Numbered from the stretch's first letter, positions 54,383-63,941 are shown. The stretch: 64,000 bases of DNA from an uncultured Shewanella sp. (GCF_947497935.1 NZ_CANMIO010000001.1:310001-374000), one strand, 5' to 3'. Made by a program: numbers and translations. Notes: generated by a model from the sequence alone, not told the origin.

Positions 54383-54428
54383 ATCATATGCGCTAAAGGC
54401 TACTTATCATATGAGCTTAAGGCTACTT
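54383..54428. repeat. 23-bp tandem duplication overlapping the 3' end of a cytochrome gene
   Basis: 54383-54405 and 54406-54428 are adjacent copies differing at two positions (ATCATATG-C/A-GCT-A/T-AAGGCTACTT). The second copy includes the stop codon of the cytochrome gene at 54423. Confidence 0.85.
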
Positions 54429-54836
54429 ACTTAAATCCGACGCGGTTTGCGTAGAGTAGTAGTAAGCGATGTCTTTCATTTCATTTTCAGACAACATGCC
54501 AGCCTGACCTTGCATTAGCGGATCGCTGCGATCGCCACGCTTAAAATCAACCAGCTGCTTAAATAGGTAAGCGGCTTTTTGCCCCTTAAGATCTGGGTAA
54601 GTCTTCATCATGCCCAGCATGGCATCGCCATGACAAGCAATGCAGCGTTGGTTAGCTAAGGCTTCGCCTTTACTCACATCTGCTTGATAGTTCAAGGCGC
54701 TAGCCTCAAGCTTTAATCCTTGTACCGCTAGGGTATCTTTAAAGGATGTATCAGACTCAGCTTGAACTGTGGCTAGCGTTGTCGTTGCCCATATCAAGCT
54801 AGTTGCTAAGACTTGTTTAATTAAACCATTACGCAT
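54423..54836 (-). CDS. Monoheme cytochrome c, last gene of molybdoenzyme operon
   Basis: 137 residues from ATG 54836, directly after the stop of the preceding gene with GGAAGG as ribosome binding site; a longer frame would overlap the previous gene. Signal peptide to ~residue 26 (TLATVQA). One heme site RCIACHGDAMLGMMKTYPDLKGQKAAYLFKQLVDF. Class I, c4/c5-like; related to the cytochromes at 23899 and 56453. Likely electron acceptor of the sulfite-dehydrogenase-like enzyme. Confidence 0.82.
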   Translation of the reverse strand: MRNGLIKQVLATSLIWATTTLATVQAESDTSFKDTLAVQGLKLEASALNYQADVSKGEALANQRCIACHGDAMLGMMKTYPDLKGQKAAYLFKQLVDFKRGDRSDPLMQGQAGMLSENEMKDIAYYYSTQTASDLSK

Positions 54837-54837
54837 C

Positions 54838-55227
54838 TTAACCTTCCTTGCTTGGTGTTGGCATTGGTGGCATTTGGTCACTATCTAAAGGCTTACGTCT
54901 AAAGATCTTCATGTCGATTCCCGTCTCATCATAATAAGTCGAGAGGTAGTCGAGCACGGGATCCCAAGTATCAGATAGGTCCCACAAGCCCTGGGTATCC
55001 ACCATCCACTGAATAGTATCGCGCCAAACTTCACGATTGCCCTTGTTTTGCGGGATAATCAGCGTGGTATGGCAGGCGTTACACTGATAGTTAACCATTT
55101 CCCAGCCCGGTGCCATGATAAGGCCTGACACTGGGTCTACCGGATAGCTTTTGCCTGCATCTGCAGCCATAGCAGGAGAGAGGTAACTTAAGGCAAGCAA
55201 GCCTGCCGTAAACAGAGTCTTTGTCAT
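54838..55227 (-). CDS. Cytochrome c subunit, SorB-like
   Basis: 129 residues. Signal peptide to ~21. One heme site in MVNYQCNACHTTLIIPQNKGNREVWRDTIQWMVDTQGLWDL, the pattern of the small cytochrome partner (SorB type) of bacterial sulfite dehydrogenases. Begins in a TAATG overlap with the molybdoenzyme stop. It should accept electrons from the Mo subunit. Confidence 0.8.
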   Translation of the reverse strand: MTKTLFTAGLLALSYLSPAMAADAGKSYPVDPVSGLIMAPGWEMVNYQCNACHTTLIIPQNKGNREVWRDTIQWMVDTQGLWDLSDTWDPVLDYLSTYYDETGIDMKIFRRKPLDSDQMPPMPTPSKEG

Positions 55228-56453
55228 TATACGACCCTTACTGCCACTCGGTGACAGCCGTTAAATAGGTAGCCTTTAGGGTTCCACTGTGGCTGAACCA
55301 TAGGCTGAGTATCACCCTTGGTATCAGTTGCGCGAGCCCAAATTTCATAGTAACCAGCCTGTGGAAGCTTAAGATCGATATTCCACTGCTGCCATGCTGT
55401 TGGGTTTACAGGCTTAGTTAATGCCGCTGTTTGCCAAGTTGTGCCGTAGTCGTAGCTGACTTCAACTTTAGCGACATCGCGCATACCAGCCCAAGCGTGA
55501 CCGCTTACAGAAAGAGTCTTGCCTAGTGCCATTTCGCTGCCCGTTTGTGGTGCAGTGATTAGCGACTTTACAATCATCTCTTCGATGATCTTAAAGTCTT
55601 TGTTGTCGACTTTCTCACCCGGTGCAACAGGGAACTTAGGTACTTGGTAAGCTGGAGCGCCCATCTTCTTACCGTCGTGAACGCGATCTCTCACGCCCAT
55701 ACCGGTTGCACATTTTTGTGAAACTGAACCAGGACGACCGCCAAATACAATACGTAGTGGGTAACCGTGCATGTAAGGGATATCTTCGCCGTTCATGCCC
55801 CAAGCAATCATGCCATTCTCATTCATAGCAGCATCGATTGGTACGCCGCGAGATATGGCTGCGCCTTTACCGCTGATGTGCTTATCTGCGCCATAGTGAG
55901 CGGTATAAACTGCATCACTCTTCACGCCACAATCAGCCAGTACGTCTTTAATTAATACACCGGTCCACTCAGCGCAGAATACCGCAGTGTTACTCCACTG
56001 GTTACCTTTCGCATTTGGGTAGAAGTTTTCACGGCTGTTACCACCACACTCAAGCACAAGTTGCTGAGTGTGAGTTTTGAATTTCTTTTTTAGTTCGGCA
56101 ATGGTGTAGGTCTTTGGGGTTTCAATTGACTCACCGTCTACGGTAAATTCCCAAGTATCTGGATCAATTTTGTCAAACTCCGGCATCTGTCCGTTCCAAC
56201 GGATAAAGGCTACATCGGCCGGTGTCTTAACTGGAGCAAGTAAGTGCTCTGGTGGGAATGCGTTTAGTGGGCTTGAGTTAAGCACTTTAAAATGGCTTGG
56301 TAAGTCATCAACGTTTTTCCACTTAACAGCAGATACGTCCATTGGCTCAATACCAGCAGGGCGATTTGATGCAAAGGCCCAGTTAAGTGGCAGCATGGCT
56401 GTTACTGAGGTCGCTGCTGCGCCCTTTAAAAAATTACGTCTATCGATAGCCAT
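55227..56453 (-). CDS. Sulfite-oxidase-family molybdopterin subunit (SorA-like)
   Basis: 408 residues. Tat-type signal (RRNFLKGAAATS, residues 5-16), indicating export of the folded, cofactor-loaded enzyme. Moco-binding domain with the predicted molybdenum ligand Cys136 in VLECGGNSREN, PYMHGYPLRIVFGGRPG and a C-terminal Mo-co dimerisation domain (VSGHAWAGMRDVAKVEVSYDYGTTWQ). This is the SorA/SoxC branch. The substrate may be sulfite or another oxyanion/S-compound. Starts in a TAATG overlap with the upstream cytochrome gene. Confidence 0.87.
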   Translation of the reverse strand: MAIDRRNFLKGAAATSVTAMLPLNWAFASNRPAGIEPMDVSAVKWKNVDDLPSHFKVLNSSPLNAFPPEHLLAPVKTPADVAFIRWNGQMPEFDKIDPDTWEFTVDGESIETPKTYTIAELKKKFKTHTQQLVLECGGNSRENFYPNAKGNQWSNTAVFCAEWTGVLIKDVLADCGVKSDAVYTAHYGADKHISGKGAAISRGVPIDAAMNENGMIAWGMNGEDIPYMHGYPLRIVFGGRPGSVSQKCATGMGVRDRVHDGKKMGAPAYQVPKFPVAPGEKVDNKDFKIIEEMIVKSLITAPQTGSEMALGKTLSVSGHAWAGMRDVAKVEVSYDYGTTWQTAALTKPVNPTAWQQWNIDLKLPQAGYYEIWARATDTKGDTQPMVQPQWNPKGYLFNGCHRVAVRVV

Positions 56454-56773
56454 TAGTCTTGTTCCTTACCCGTATTAAAATATTCCGCCATTGCCTGCAT
56501 CTGTTCTTCGGTTAACAGTTTGGCGACTTTACTCATCGTCTTATCTTGGCGTTTGTCTGCTTTAAAGTTTTTTAGTTGTCCAACCATGTATGCTGCGTTT
56601 TGTCCCTTTAAATTTGGGATCGAATCGAACTCGTTACTTCCGTCGACTCCGTGGCAAGCAATACACATGTTGAGCAGCTGCTTATAGTTCTCTGCAACGG
56701 CTTGACTGCTAAAGCCAAGTACTGATGCTGAGAGCACGACTAGCGCTGCTAATTTATTATTTAATACACTCAT
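56453..56773 (-). CDS. Monoheme cytochrome c, first gene of molybdoenzyme operon
   Basis: 106 residues. Signal peptide to ~27 (SSQAVA). Heme site MCIACHGVDGSNEFDSIPNLKGQNAAYMVGQLKNF, c4/c5-like. Overlaps the molybdoenzyme start (TAATG). It heads a four-gene unit whose products would form a periplasmic electron chain from substrate to c-type cytochromes. Confidence 0.82.
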   Translation of the reverse strand: MSVLNNKLAALVVLSASVLGFSSQAVAENYKQLLNMCIACHGVDGSNEFDSIPNLKGQNAAYMVGQLKNFKADKRQDKTMSKVAKLLTEEQMQAMAEYFNTGKEQD

Positions 56774-57575
56774 TGTGTGCCCTTATCGGGATGATGTTGT
56801 TTACGTTTGGTTAAGCGAACCCTTGGAAATTAGCCTGACCCTTGCATCACGCTCTTTGGTGATTGCACCAGGTTACGTCCTTGCAACTTTTATTTATCAA
56901 CACTCTCGAGTACTTCATTATCGTTATTCGTAAATGAAAGTGTTTGAGTTCGTAAAACTACCTAAAAGTGTGATGATAAGCCTGTGAAAAAATCTAAAAA
57001 GTTGTGAAAACGCCGAAAAAGTAGACGCTTTGTTGGTTTTTGATACCATTCGCAGTTGGAAGTACAAGTGAGCGCAGTTGTGCGGTGATTGTTGATTTAT
57101 TATTGTTCACTGGTTTTGTATTTGATGGGAATTCGTTTTTTTGTGTGGGTAGCTCGTTATTTCACCACTTGGCTGGCGCTGGGAGGTGAGGGGGGGCGAG
57201 TCGTCAGGTTCTAAATGCTGATGTTCTTGTTTGTTAACTCGCCGATATGAATGCTTGTTTCTGCAATCTATTAGTGATGCATATGGGATTTTATCGCATA
57301 TGTTAAAGATGATAAGGCTGAGTTGGTAATTGTTTCAAAAGTGCTTAAGGCCATTTGGGGCCAGCATGGTTATTTTGAGTAATACATTAAAATGAATCGC
57401 GTTCGATGAAAAAGATTGGCTGCCTATTGGACGAAAAACTGGTTTCTCAGATTGTAAAAGCTTGTTTATCAGATGGGAAAATATGCCTAACAGGTGAAAA
57501 GCCACTTGTCTAGTAGGGCTAATCTTGAGCTTAATCAAGTTAGCTTAACCAAATTCGCTTAGTTAAAGCATAAGT
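56774..57575. other. 802-bp region without a convincing gene
   Basis: Upstream of the molybdoenzyme operon and downstream of the ClC gene. It includes a G-rich tract at 57181-57197 (GGGAGGTGAGGGGGGG) and a 67-codon minus-strand frame at 57335-57538 that I do not trust. The first ~200 bp should hold the operon promoter. Confidence 0.5.
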
Positions 57576-59297
57576 TTACACTTGTCCAGAACGGATCTCT
57601 TTTTGTAAAGAGACCCAATTTATTACGCCAACAATCTGTTTACTCGATTTTTGATAGATATAGACCTCACCTCGACGTTCTTTCGAAAGAATGGCATACA
57701 CTTCATTAAGGGTTGCGGTATCAGGTAGCCCTTGAATACGGTGGCGAGTCAAGGTCGTGTCCTCATCTCTGACTTGTAGCTCAAGCTGCAACATTTCCAC
57801 TTTGCCTTGAGTATTTCTAACGAGCACCGAGCGGCCTTCTGCGCGCTTAAGCACCTCTAGTAATAGTTCGTCATTATCACCGACAATCACAAAACGCTTA
57901 TCCATAATGTGGCGTACGCCGACTTTCTGTAGTCCAAGGTTTACTGGCGCAACTTTATAGCCTAGTCCCATTATTTCGAGCTGTTTGAAGAATATAGACT
58001 TGGTCTTAAAGCCTTGATGAGCAATCAAGAAGGCCGGGATCACCACGAACATGGAGGGTAAAATTATCGAGGCGTTATTGGTTAACTCAATAAGTGCCAC
58101 GAGTGCTGCTAGAGGAGCGCTTAAACAAACCCCCATCATGCCTGTCATGCCGATAATGGTATAAAGACCAATATAAGGAGCAATACTTGGAAACAATAAG
58201 GCGCTAATTAAGGCCAAGATGGTGCCGAGTAAAGCACCAATTCCATAGAGTGGGCCAATCAGTCCGCCTGGAATACCTAGGCCGATGGCAGCGATGGTGG
58301 CGATTATCTTGCCGATTAAAATCGCGCTTAAGAACAAAATACTAGGATGCTGATTAATGGTCTCGGCAATGGCGAGTTCACCACTGCCAATCGCTTGCGG
58401 TAATACTAGACCGACTAAGGTGGTAACGGCACCAGCAAGCAGTAAGCGATTAATCAGTGGCCAGTGTTGTCCAATAGCTGTCACTTTAAGTAAGGTGGTA
58501 TTAAATAATGCCGCAATACAGCCAAGTATTACACCAAATATTGCAAGTAGTGGGTATTGACTGAGTGGAATGGCTGCCACACCAATTTGATCTAACTCAT
58601 GTACATCGCCGAACATAAGCTGGCTGCTAAGGGCACCACAAATGGCTGAGATCATAACCGGAAAAAAATAATGGATCTTGTACTCTCTAAGCACGACCTC
58701 GAAAACGAAAATCACCGCGGCGAGTGGCGCGTTAAAAATGGCGGCGATTCCGGCGGCGATACCACTGGCACACATGACGCGGACACTGTTGTCGGGGAGC
58801 TTAAATTTCTCAGCTAATACACTGGCACTAACGGCACCTAAATGGATTGCAGGGCCTTCTCGTCCTACTGAGAAGTTAGTGGCAAGGGCAAATAAAGCTT
58901 GGAAAAATTGACCGGGGGCAGACTGCAGCGGGATCTTGCCATAATGCAGTTTCATTCTGTGGATCACATAGGCGATGCCCATGCGTTTATAGCGCTGAGA
59001 TCCCATTTTTGCGACGCCCCAGATTAAAAAGGAGCCGAAAAGCGGTAATAATACTCGCCAGTCATCGATGATGTCCGTAAAATTCAGCTCTTGGGTTTTG
59101 GTGACGGTGTCGCACCAGACCAGTAATAATCTAAAAAGAACAATGACACCGGATGCAAACAGTGCAAAAAGCAACGCGAGCAAACATAACTGTACACTGA
59201 CCTTAGACTGAGAAAGCGTATCTTTAAGGTCGCTATGTAGGTACTTTTGAAATTGCTCTCGCTTCTTCGCAATGATTTGATGCACAGAAATTTCCAA
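57576..59297 (-). CDS. ClC-family chloride channel/transporter with C-terminal CBS domains
   Basis: 573 residues. ClC membrane core (residues ~30-440) with the gating-glutamate motif GREGPAIHLG (Glu147), SGIAAGIAAIFNAPLAAVIFVFE and GMTGMMGVCLSAPLAALVALIELT. The C-terminal ~130 residues carry a CBS-like pair (VRHIMDKRFVIVGDN, GLPDTATLNEVYAILS), so activity may be controlled by nucleotides. Whether it is a Cl- channel or Cl-/H+ exchanger is not decided here. Confidence 0.88.
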   Translation of the reverse strand: MEISVHQIIAKKREQFQKYLHSDLKDTLSQSKVSVQLCLLALLFALFASGVIVLFRLLLVWCDTVTKTQELNFTDIIDDWRVLLPLFGSFLIWGVAKMGSQRYKRMGIAYVIHRMKLHYGKIPLQSAPGQFFQALFALATNFSVGREGPAIHLGAVSASVLAEKFKLPDNSVRVMCASGIAAGIAAIFNAPLAAVIFVFEVVLREYKIHYFFPVMISAICGALSSQLMFGDVHELDQIGVAAIPLSQYPLLAIFGVILGCIAALFNTTLLKVTAIGQHWPLINRLLLAGAVTTLVGLVLPQAIGSGELAIAETINQHPSILFLSAILIGKIIATIAAIGLGIPGGLIGPLYGIGALLGTILALISALLFPSIAPYIGLYTIIGMTGMMGVCLSAPLAALVALIELTNNASIILPSMFVVIPAFLIAHQGFKTKSIFFKQLEIMGLGYKVAPVNLGLQKVGVRHIMDKRFVIVGDNDELLLEVLKRAEGRSVLVRNTQGKVEMLQLELQVRDEDTTLTRHRIQGLPDTATLNEVYAILSKERRGEVYIYQKSSKQIVGVINWVSLQKEIRSGQV

Positions 59298-59309
59298 AAT
59301 TTATGTTTG

Positions 59310-59331
59310 TCACATTGATTTCAAAATGTGA
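59310..59331. promoter_or_regulatory. Dyad TCACATT-N8-AATGTGA in the divergent clc / erpA-operon region
   Basis: Perfect 7-bp arms in the 61-bp divergent gap. Orientation is opposite to the usual CRP box (TGTGA-N6-TCACA), so it may bind another regulator. Low certainty. Confidence 0.3.
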
Positions 59332-59358
59332 GATTTTTTATTAAGGGGCTGTTACTTA

Positions 59359-60162
59359 ATGCCAAATTATCATCGTTGGCTCGATCGCTTGCAAGTGATT
59401 GAGCGACAAATTAGACCCTCAAGTGTCTATTTATTACTTTTACTCCTAGTCGCCTTTGCGTTGGGCGCACTCATTTACGATGTGGCCAAGGCGCGTTTCC
59501 TGCCAAAAGTAGAGGCTAAAGTTGATAACAGCGAGCGCTATGTACAAGAGCTGCAACAGCAAGCACAGACTCTGGCGGCCCGTAATATTGAGTTGGCGTT
59601 AGAGCGTGAAGCGAACACCAATATGCAGGCGATGTTTGTTGAGCAAAATGCTAAGCAGAAAGAGTTGGAACGTGAGCTGGCATTTTACCGCAGCGTTATG
59701 GCACCAGAAAACAATGCTGACGGCGTGGCCATCAATGCATTAGAGCTAGAGCCTAGTATAGAGCCACGTCAGTACAGAGTTAAGTTAGTGCTCACTCAAC
59801 TAGAAAAACGTAAGCGTTCTTTGGCAGGACGCAGCGAAATCACATTGGTTGGTTTGCAAGATGGCAAAACGGTTAGCCTCAAGTTATCAGATTTGAGTGA
59901 TGCCTCATTTAAATTTAAATTTAGGTATTTTCAGGTGCTAGAGGGCGAATTTACATTGCCTGAGGGCTTTAGCTTGTCTAGAGTGAAGGCCAAAGTGATA
60001 GTACCTACGAGTCGTTGGACCAAAGGTTCGCAAACTGAACAGGAATATAGTGCACAAGATTTACTTGTGGATGAAAAAGAGCAGGGCATATTACTTGAAC
60101 AAAACACTCAGGTATTAGATAATTCTGCACAGCAAACAGAAGTAAGAGGTAGTAATGACTGA
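59359..60162 (+). CDS. Membrane-anchored coiled-coil protein upstream of erpA (possibly DUF6776)
   Basis: 267 residues. One membrane helix near residues 23-43, followed by a coiled coil (~50-115) rich in Gln/Glu/Leu, then a C-terminal beta-rich domain ([38 protein letters not shown]). Family name from memory; function unknown. Its last 8 bases overlap erpA, so the two are co-translated. Confidence 0.72.
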   Translation: MPNYHRWLDRLQVIERQIRPSSVYLLLLLLVAFALGALIYDVAKARFLPKVEAKVDNSERYVQELQQQAQTLAARNIELALEREANTNMQAMFVEQNAKQKELERELAFYRSVMAPENNADGVAINALELEPSIEPRQYRVKLVLTQLEKRKRSLAGRSEITLVGLQDGKTVSLKLSDLSDASFKFKFRYFQVLEGEFTLPEGFSLSRVKAKVIVPTSRWTKGSQTEQEYSAQDLLVDEKEQGILLEQNTQVLDNSAQQTEVRGSND

Positions 60163-60505
60163 ACAAGCTGAAGATGCTTTGCCAATCCGTTTCACCGATG
60201 CGGCGGCTTCAAAAGTAAAAACCTTGCTCGAAGAGGAAGAAAATGAGGCACTTAAGTTACGAGTGTACGTAACGGGTGGCGGTTGCTCAGGTTTCCAGTA
60301 TGGTTTTACTTTCGATGAAAAGGTTAACGAAGGTGACTTTACTGTAGAGAAGCAAGGTGTTCAGTTGGTTGTTGACCCAATGAGCCTGCAATACCTTGTT
60401 GGTGGCGAAGTGGATTACACTTCAGGCCTTGAAGGTTCACGTTTCTTCGTTAAGAATCCAAATGCAACGACCACATGTGGTTGTGGTGCAAGCTTCTCTG
60501 TTTAA
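60155..60505 (+). CDS. erpA: Iron-sulfur cluster insertion protein ErpA
   Basis: 116 residues, A-type carrier. Three cluster-binding cysteines: Cys44 in [13 protein letters not shown] and Cys108/Cys110 in CGCGASFSV. It delivers Fe-S clusters to apo-proteins, including respiratory enzymes. Overlaps the preceding gene by 8 bases. Confidence 0.95.
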   Translation: MTEQAEDALPIRFTDAAASKVKTLLEEEENEALKLRVYVTGGGCSGFQYGFTFDEKVNEGDFTVEKQGVQLVVDPMSLQYLVGGEVDYTSGLEGSRFFVKNPNATTTCGCGASFSV

Positions 60506-60532
60506 CCTGGCATAAGGTAGAGCTGATGAAGT

Positions 60533-60560
60533 AAAAAAGCCGTCTAATGACGGCTTTTTT
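60533..60560. terminator. Bidirectional terminator after erpA
   Basis: Perfect 12-bp stem AAAAAAGCCGTC / GACGGCTTTTTT with loop TAAT. Confidence 0.9.
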
Positions 60561-60591
60561 TATATCTGTACATTCAAGAGTAGAACTGGAC

Positions 60592-61035
60592 TCAACGCAT
60601 AATGTTGAGGTTAAACTCGCGATTAAAGTACTGGCCCACCTTGCGGTTAAAGGCAATCCAAACCTGTACTATCGCCAATAAAATCAAAATACCAAATACC
60701 AACCAGTCAGGAAGCTGCGCCTTAAAGCTGCCGATAGCGAAGTTAGATGGCCCAGATGCGACCATATTGTCTGGGTCATAAAGGACCAGTGGCATAATGC
60801 TGACAATAACTAATTGTAAGCCAGTATAAACCCGCAGCATTATGAGACCTGCCTTTTGTTTACCAATGATGGCAAGGACCATAAATAGCGTCAGAATACA
60901 AAATAGTACCCCCTGCTTAGCGATTAATCCGCTGACAGAAATCGCCACAAAAAATATCAATAGTGCGATGAGTCGTTTAGGCATGGGAACTTTGCTTGGC
61001 GTACTGGGAGCTGTGGCTGAGTTTTTGGTATCCAC
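60592..61035 (-). CDS. Conserved small membrane protein, unknown function
   Basis: 147 residues with four hydrophobic segments (about 22-40, 45-62, 68-85, 108-128). Proline/serine-rich N-terminus and a basic C-terminus (NRKVGQYFNREFNL). I do not recognise the family. Confidence 0.65.
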   Translation of the reverse strand: MDTKNSATAPSTPSKVPMPKRLIALLIFFVAISVSGLIAKQGVLFCILTLFMVLAIIGKQKAGLIMLRVYTGLQLVIVSIMPLVLYDPDNMVASGPSNFAIGSFKAQLPDWLVFGILILLAIVQVWIAFNRKVGQYFNREFNLNIMR

Positions 61036-61079
61036 TTGTTATTCTCTTTTATTGTCTTTATACAGCAGGCAATGATGCG

Positions 61080-61111
61080 ATTACAGCTAACACAGAGGTG
61101 TTAGCTGTAAT
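61080..61111. repeat. Perfect 14-bp inverted repeat downstream of the DUF2750-like gene
   Basis: ATTACAGCTAACAC / GTGTTAGCTGTAAT with loop AGAG. No T-run follows on the minus strand; TTTT follows on the plus. May stabilise the DUF2750-like mRNA end. Confidence 0.6.
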
Positions 61112-61125
61112 TTTCTAGCATAAAA

Positions 61126-61506
61126 TTAGTGACGTTGCTTAGGCGTTAGACGCTCTTCTAGCTCGTGTGGCGGGATCACTACGCCTAAGTCGTCTTGTAC
61201 TGGGAATACGGCAACGAAAAGGTCATCGTCTTGCATACCAGGTACCCAACGCTCTAGCCACTCGTCAACTGGAATCGCTAATGCTTGGCAGTCTTGCCAG
61301 TCATCAACAGCCCAAAGTGCAGCAGCTTCTTCAGTTGGCCACATAGGAATGCAGTCTTCCTCTTCGGTGGTCAGCATTACGCAGCCGTCTAAATCTTGTA
61401 ATGACCATAGAGTCTTATTTTCTTTAACTTGCTCAACTAGGTAGTCGTAGCGAGACTCTGGCGTCATCTCAGTGATTTGTTTAAGGCTTTTGTTTTTGTT
61501 GCTCAT
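61126..61506 (-). CDS. DUF2750-like protein
   Basis: 126 residues from the ATG at 61506, preferred on ribosome-binding-site spacing (AGAG eight bases upstream); an ATG three codons upstream (61515) is the alternative. Tryptophan- and acid-rich: YDYLVEQVKENKTLWSLQD, PMWPTEEAAALWAVDDWQDC, IPVDEWLERWVPGMQDDD. Length and pattern fit DUF2750 as I know it; function unknown. Confidence 0.7.
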   Translation of the reverse strand: MSNKNKSLKQITEMTPESRYDYLVEQVKENKTLWSLQDLDGCVMLTTEEEDCIPMWPTEEAAALWAVDDWQDCQALAIPVDEWLERWVPGMQDDDLFVAVFPVQDDLGVVIPPHELEERLTPKQRH

Positions 61507-61602
61507 GGTATACATCTCTTAAATTTAAATGTGGCGAGCCTTGAAACAAGGAGAACGCGCCGATTAGACGGATAATAGCACCAAGCTGACTATTGAAAAA
61601 GA

Positions 61603-61628
61603 AAACAGAGCCTAATTTGGCTCTGTTT
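61603..61628 (-). terminator. Terminator of aqpZ
   Basis: AAACAGAGCC / GGCTCTGTTT perfect 10-bp stem; minus strand continues TTCTTTTTC. 15 bases after the aqpZ stop. Confidence 0.8.
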
Positions 61629-61642
61629 ATCTATTTTGACAA

Positions 61643-62338
61643 TTAATCTTTAGCGTCGAAGACTTTATAAATTAGCCCTGCGAGAATCGCACCGACAATT
61701 GGCGCAAGCCAAAATAGCCAAAGTTGTGAAACGGCCCAGTCACCGACAAAGAGTGCTGGTCCGGTGCTGCGAGCTGGGTTTACCGAGGTATTGGTGACTG
61801 GAATGCTGATTAAGTGGATTAATGTTAGCCCTAAGCCAATGGCGATAGGCGCAAAACCTTTTGGCGCGCGTGAGTCGGTAGCACCAAGAATGATCAGTAA
61901 AAAGAACAAGGTCATCACGATTTCACAAATCAGCGCCGCCGTTAAGCTATAGCCTCCTGGTGAGTGCTCGCCATAGCCGTTTGAGGCAAAGCCTGCCGAT
62001 AGACTAAAGCCATCTTGTCCAGATGCGATCAGATATAAGATCCCAGCGCCAGCGATACCACCGGCCACCTGAGCGATAATATAGGGAAGCAATTCTGATG
62101 CAGGAAAGCGTCCGCCTGCCCATAGGCCAATTGAAACTGCTGGGTTTAAATGGCATCCCGAGATATGGCCTACGGCAAATGCCATGGTGAGGACGGTCAA
62201 ACCGAACGCAAATGCCACACCGAGTAGGCCGATCCCAACTTCTGGAAAAGCTGCGGCTAAGACGGCGCTACCACAACCCCCTAAGACAAGCCAAAGTGTA
62301 CCGATAAATTCGGCAGTCATTTTTTGGTTTATATTCAT
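61643..62338 (-). CDS. aqpZ: Aquaporin Z
   Basis: 231 residues from ATG 62338, chosen for AAGGA eight bases upstream and agreement with the AqpZ start ([23 protein letters not shown]); a longer frame is open. Two NPA boxes, [16 protein letters not shown] and [11 protein letters not shown], line the pore, and NPARS is typical of water-specific channels. Osmotic water flow across the inner membrane. Confidence 0.95.
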   Translation of the reverse strand: MNINQKMTAEFIGTLWLVLGGCGSAVLAAAFPEVGIGLLGVAFAFGLTVLTMAFAVGHISGCHLNPAVSIGLWAGGRFPASELLPYIIAQVAGGIAGAGILYLIASGQDGFSLSAGFASNGYGEHSPGGYSLTAALICEIVMTLFFLLIILGATDSRAPKGFAPIAIGLGLTLIHLISIPVTNTSVNPARSTGPALFVGDWAVSQLWLFWLAPIVGAILAGLIYKVFDAKD

Positions 62339-62491
62339 AAAACAGTTCCTTGAGTTTGCATCATTCCATTGGCAGTAAGTAGGCTGCCGACTGTCAATAT
62401 AAGACAAACTTACTTTATGCCTTACTAAACAAAGAAGTAAACAGTTATAAAATGAAATTTATTGTTGCTACAACCTAGTGTATTGAGAGCG

Positions 62492-63919
62492 TTACTGAAC
62501 CTTATAGCGTTCGTCTTGCACCATCTGAATTAAGGTGGCGGCTATTTCGGTATTGTCTTTATGCCCCCTGAAGTACAGTGCACCTTTACCATAGGCATAA
62601 ATTGGCACATCGATAGCATCATGGCCTCCTGTAGTCCATCCAGTATAGGTCAGCTTATCAATTACTTGTTTAAGAATGTCTGCAAGCTCTTTTGTGGGCT
62701 CATGATGCGAGAGGAGACTGTTAAGCCGGCTGCGCAGGAATTCGAGTTTTTTGGGCTGAATATCAATGCTGATATGGGGTCTAATAAAATGTGTGAAGCT
62801 AGGTAAATCATTGAGGACTTCAGGCGTCTCCACAATTTGTTTTGCGATGGAGATAGGCAGCGAGTGAACCTGATGCAGTAATTGACCTTGCCATTGGTAA
62901 GTCCCGTCTCGTCCTAGAGTTAGCCCGCCAGTCGAGTGATCGGCCGTAGCAATGAGTAAGGTGTCAGGGTGGGTATCGACATAGTGCTTTACTAGGCTCA
63001 AAGTATTAGCAAAGTCATGCATTTCATTCATCGCGCAAACAATATCATTACTATGTCCACACCAATCTATTTGGCTGGCCTCTACCAGCATCACAAAGGG
63101 TGCGTCTTGAGCCGATAGTAAGGCTAAGGCTTTTCGGGTCATAGTCGTGAGGTGCAGAGGGTCCTGACTTTCTAGGGTGCTAGGCAACCCCTTGGGGGCG
63201 AATAGGCCTAAGGCAGGCAGTTTTTCGATACTGTTTAAATCGCTTAGGCTGTCGATATACTGGTAGCCATACTCTTGAAACTCTATGGTCAGGTCCCGAT
63301 CATCGCGAGCGAAGTATTGGGCGCCGCCGCCTAGCATGAGATCGGCAACGGGGCGCTTGTCGATAAGGTTAGTTAAATAGCTATCGGCAATCTGATCGTA
63401 GTTTCTTCGGCTTTCATTATGGGCTAAAAAGCTGGCAGGGGTGGCGTGGTTAATCTGGGACGTGACCACAATTGCAGTGGTTTTCCTCTGCGCTTTCGCC
63501 ATCTCCAGCAGTGTGGGGAAAGCCCCTCCTTGATGGTCTACTGAAATCGCGCCGTTATAGCTTTTATAGCTGGTGGCTAGCGCGGTAGCCGCCGCCGCGG
63601 AGTCGGTGACATAAGTGTTGTCATCAGGGTAGGTACTCGACATCCCGACTAACAGCTTATCGAAGATTGTCTTCTCGACTCTTTGAGTTTGTGGGTTATC
63701 GTTGTAGTAGCGATAGGCGCTGGTATAAGCTGGCCCCATACCGTCACCAATCAGATAGATGATATTTTTTGGTAGGTATTCGGCCACGATAATTGGCGCA
63801 AAAGGATCATCCGTGCCTGCTGCAGCCTCTTTACTTAAGAGGGCGGGGCTCCATAAACTGGCGCAAAGCAGGCTGGAGAAAATTGCCGAGAAACCAACAA
63901 TCGAGGTTAAGTGAGTCAT
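62492..63919 (-). CDS. Alkaline phosphatase (PhoA superfamily)
   Basis: 475 residues from ATG 63919; the frame is open to a TTG at 63943. Signal peptide to ~residue 35. Active-site landmarks: IIYLIGDGMGPAYTSA, the nucleophile serine in YVTDSAAAATALAT, metal-binding IDWCGHSND, and TADHSTGGLTLG. Hydrolyses phosphate monoesters in the periplasm. A possible terminator of an upstream gene precedes it; no Pho box is evident. Confidence 0.9.
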   Translation of the reverse strand: MTHLTSIVGFSAIFSSLLCASLWSPALLSKEAAAGTDDPFAPIIVAEYLPKNIIYLIGDGMGPAYTSAYRYYNDNPQTQRVEKTIFDKLLVGMSSTYPDDNTYVTDSAAAATALATSYKSYNGAISVDHQGGAFPTLLEMAKAQRKTTAIVVTSQINHATPASFLAHNESRRNYDQIADSYLTNLIDKRPVADLMLGGGAQYFARDDRDLTIEFQEYGYQYIDSLSDLNSIEKLPALGLFAPKGLPSTLESQDPLHLTTMTRKALALLSAQDAPFVMLVEASQIDWCGHSNDIVCAMNEMHDFANTLSLVKHYVDTHPDTLLIATADHSTGGLTLGRDGTYQWQGQLLHQVHSLPISIAKQIVETPEVLNDLPSFTHFIRPHISIDIQPKKLEFLRSRLNSLLSHHEPTKELADILKQVIDKLTYTGWTTGGHDAIDVPIYAYGKGALYFRGHKDNTEIAATLIQMVQDERYKVQ

Positions 63920-63941
63920 GTTCTGGCTACCCTTAATGTTC

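Noticed and set aside
57335..57538. 67-codon minus-strand frame
   Set aside because: No ribosome binding site, no recognisable pattern, in an AT-rich spacer.
59310..59331. CRP site in the clc/erpA gap
   Set aside because: The half-sites are in the reverse order of the CRP consensus; kept only as an unassigned dyad.
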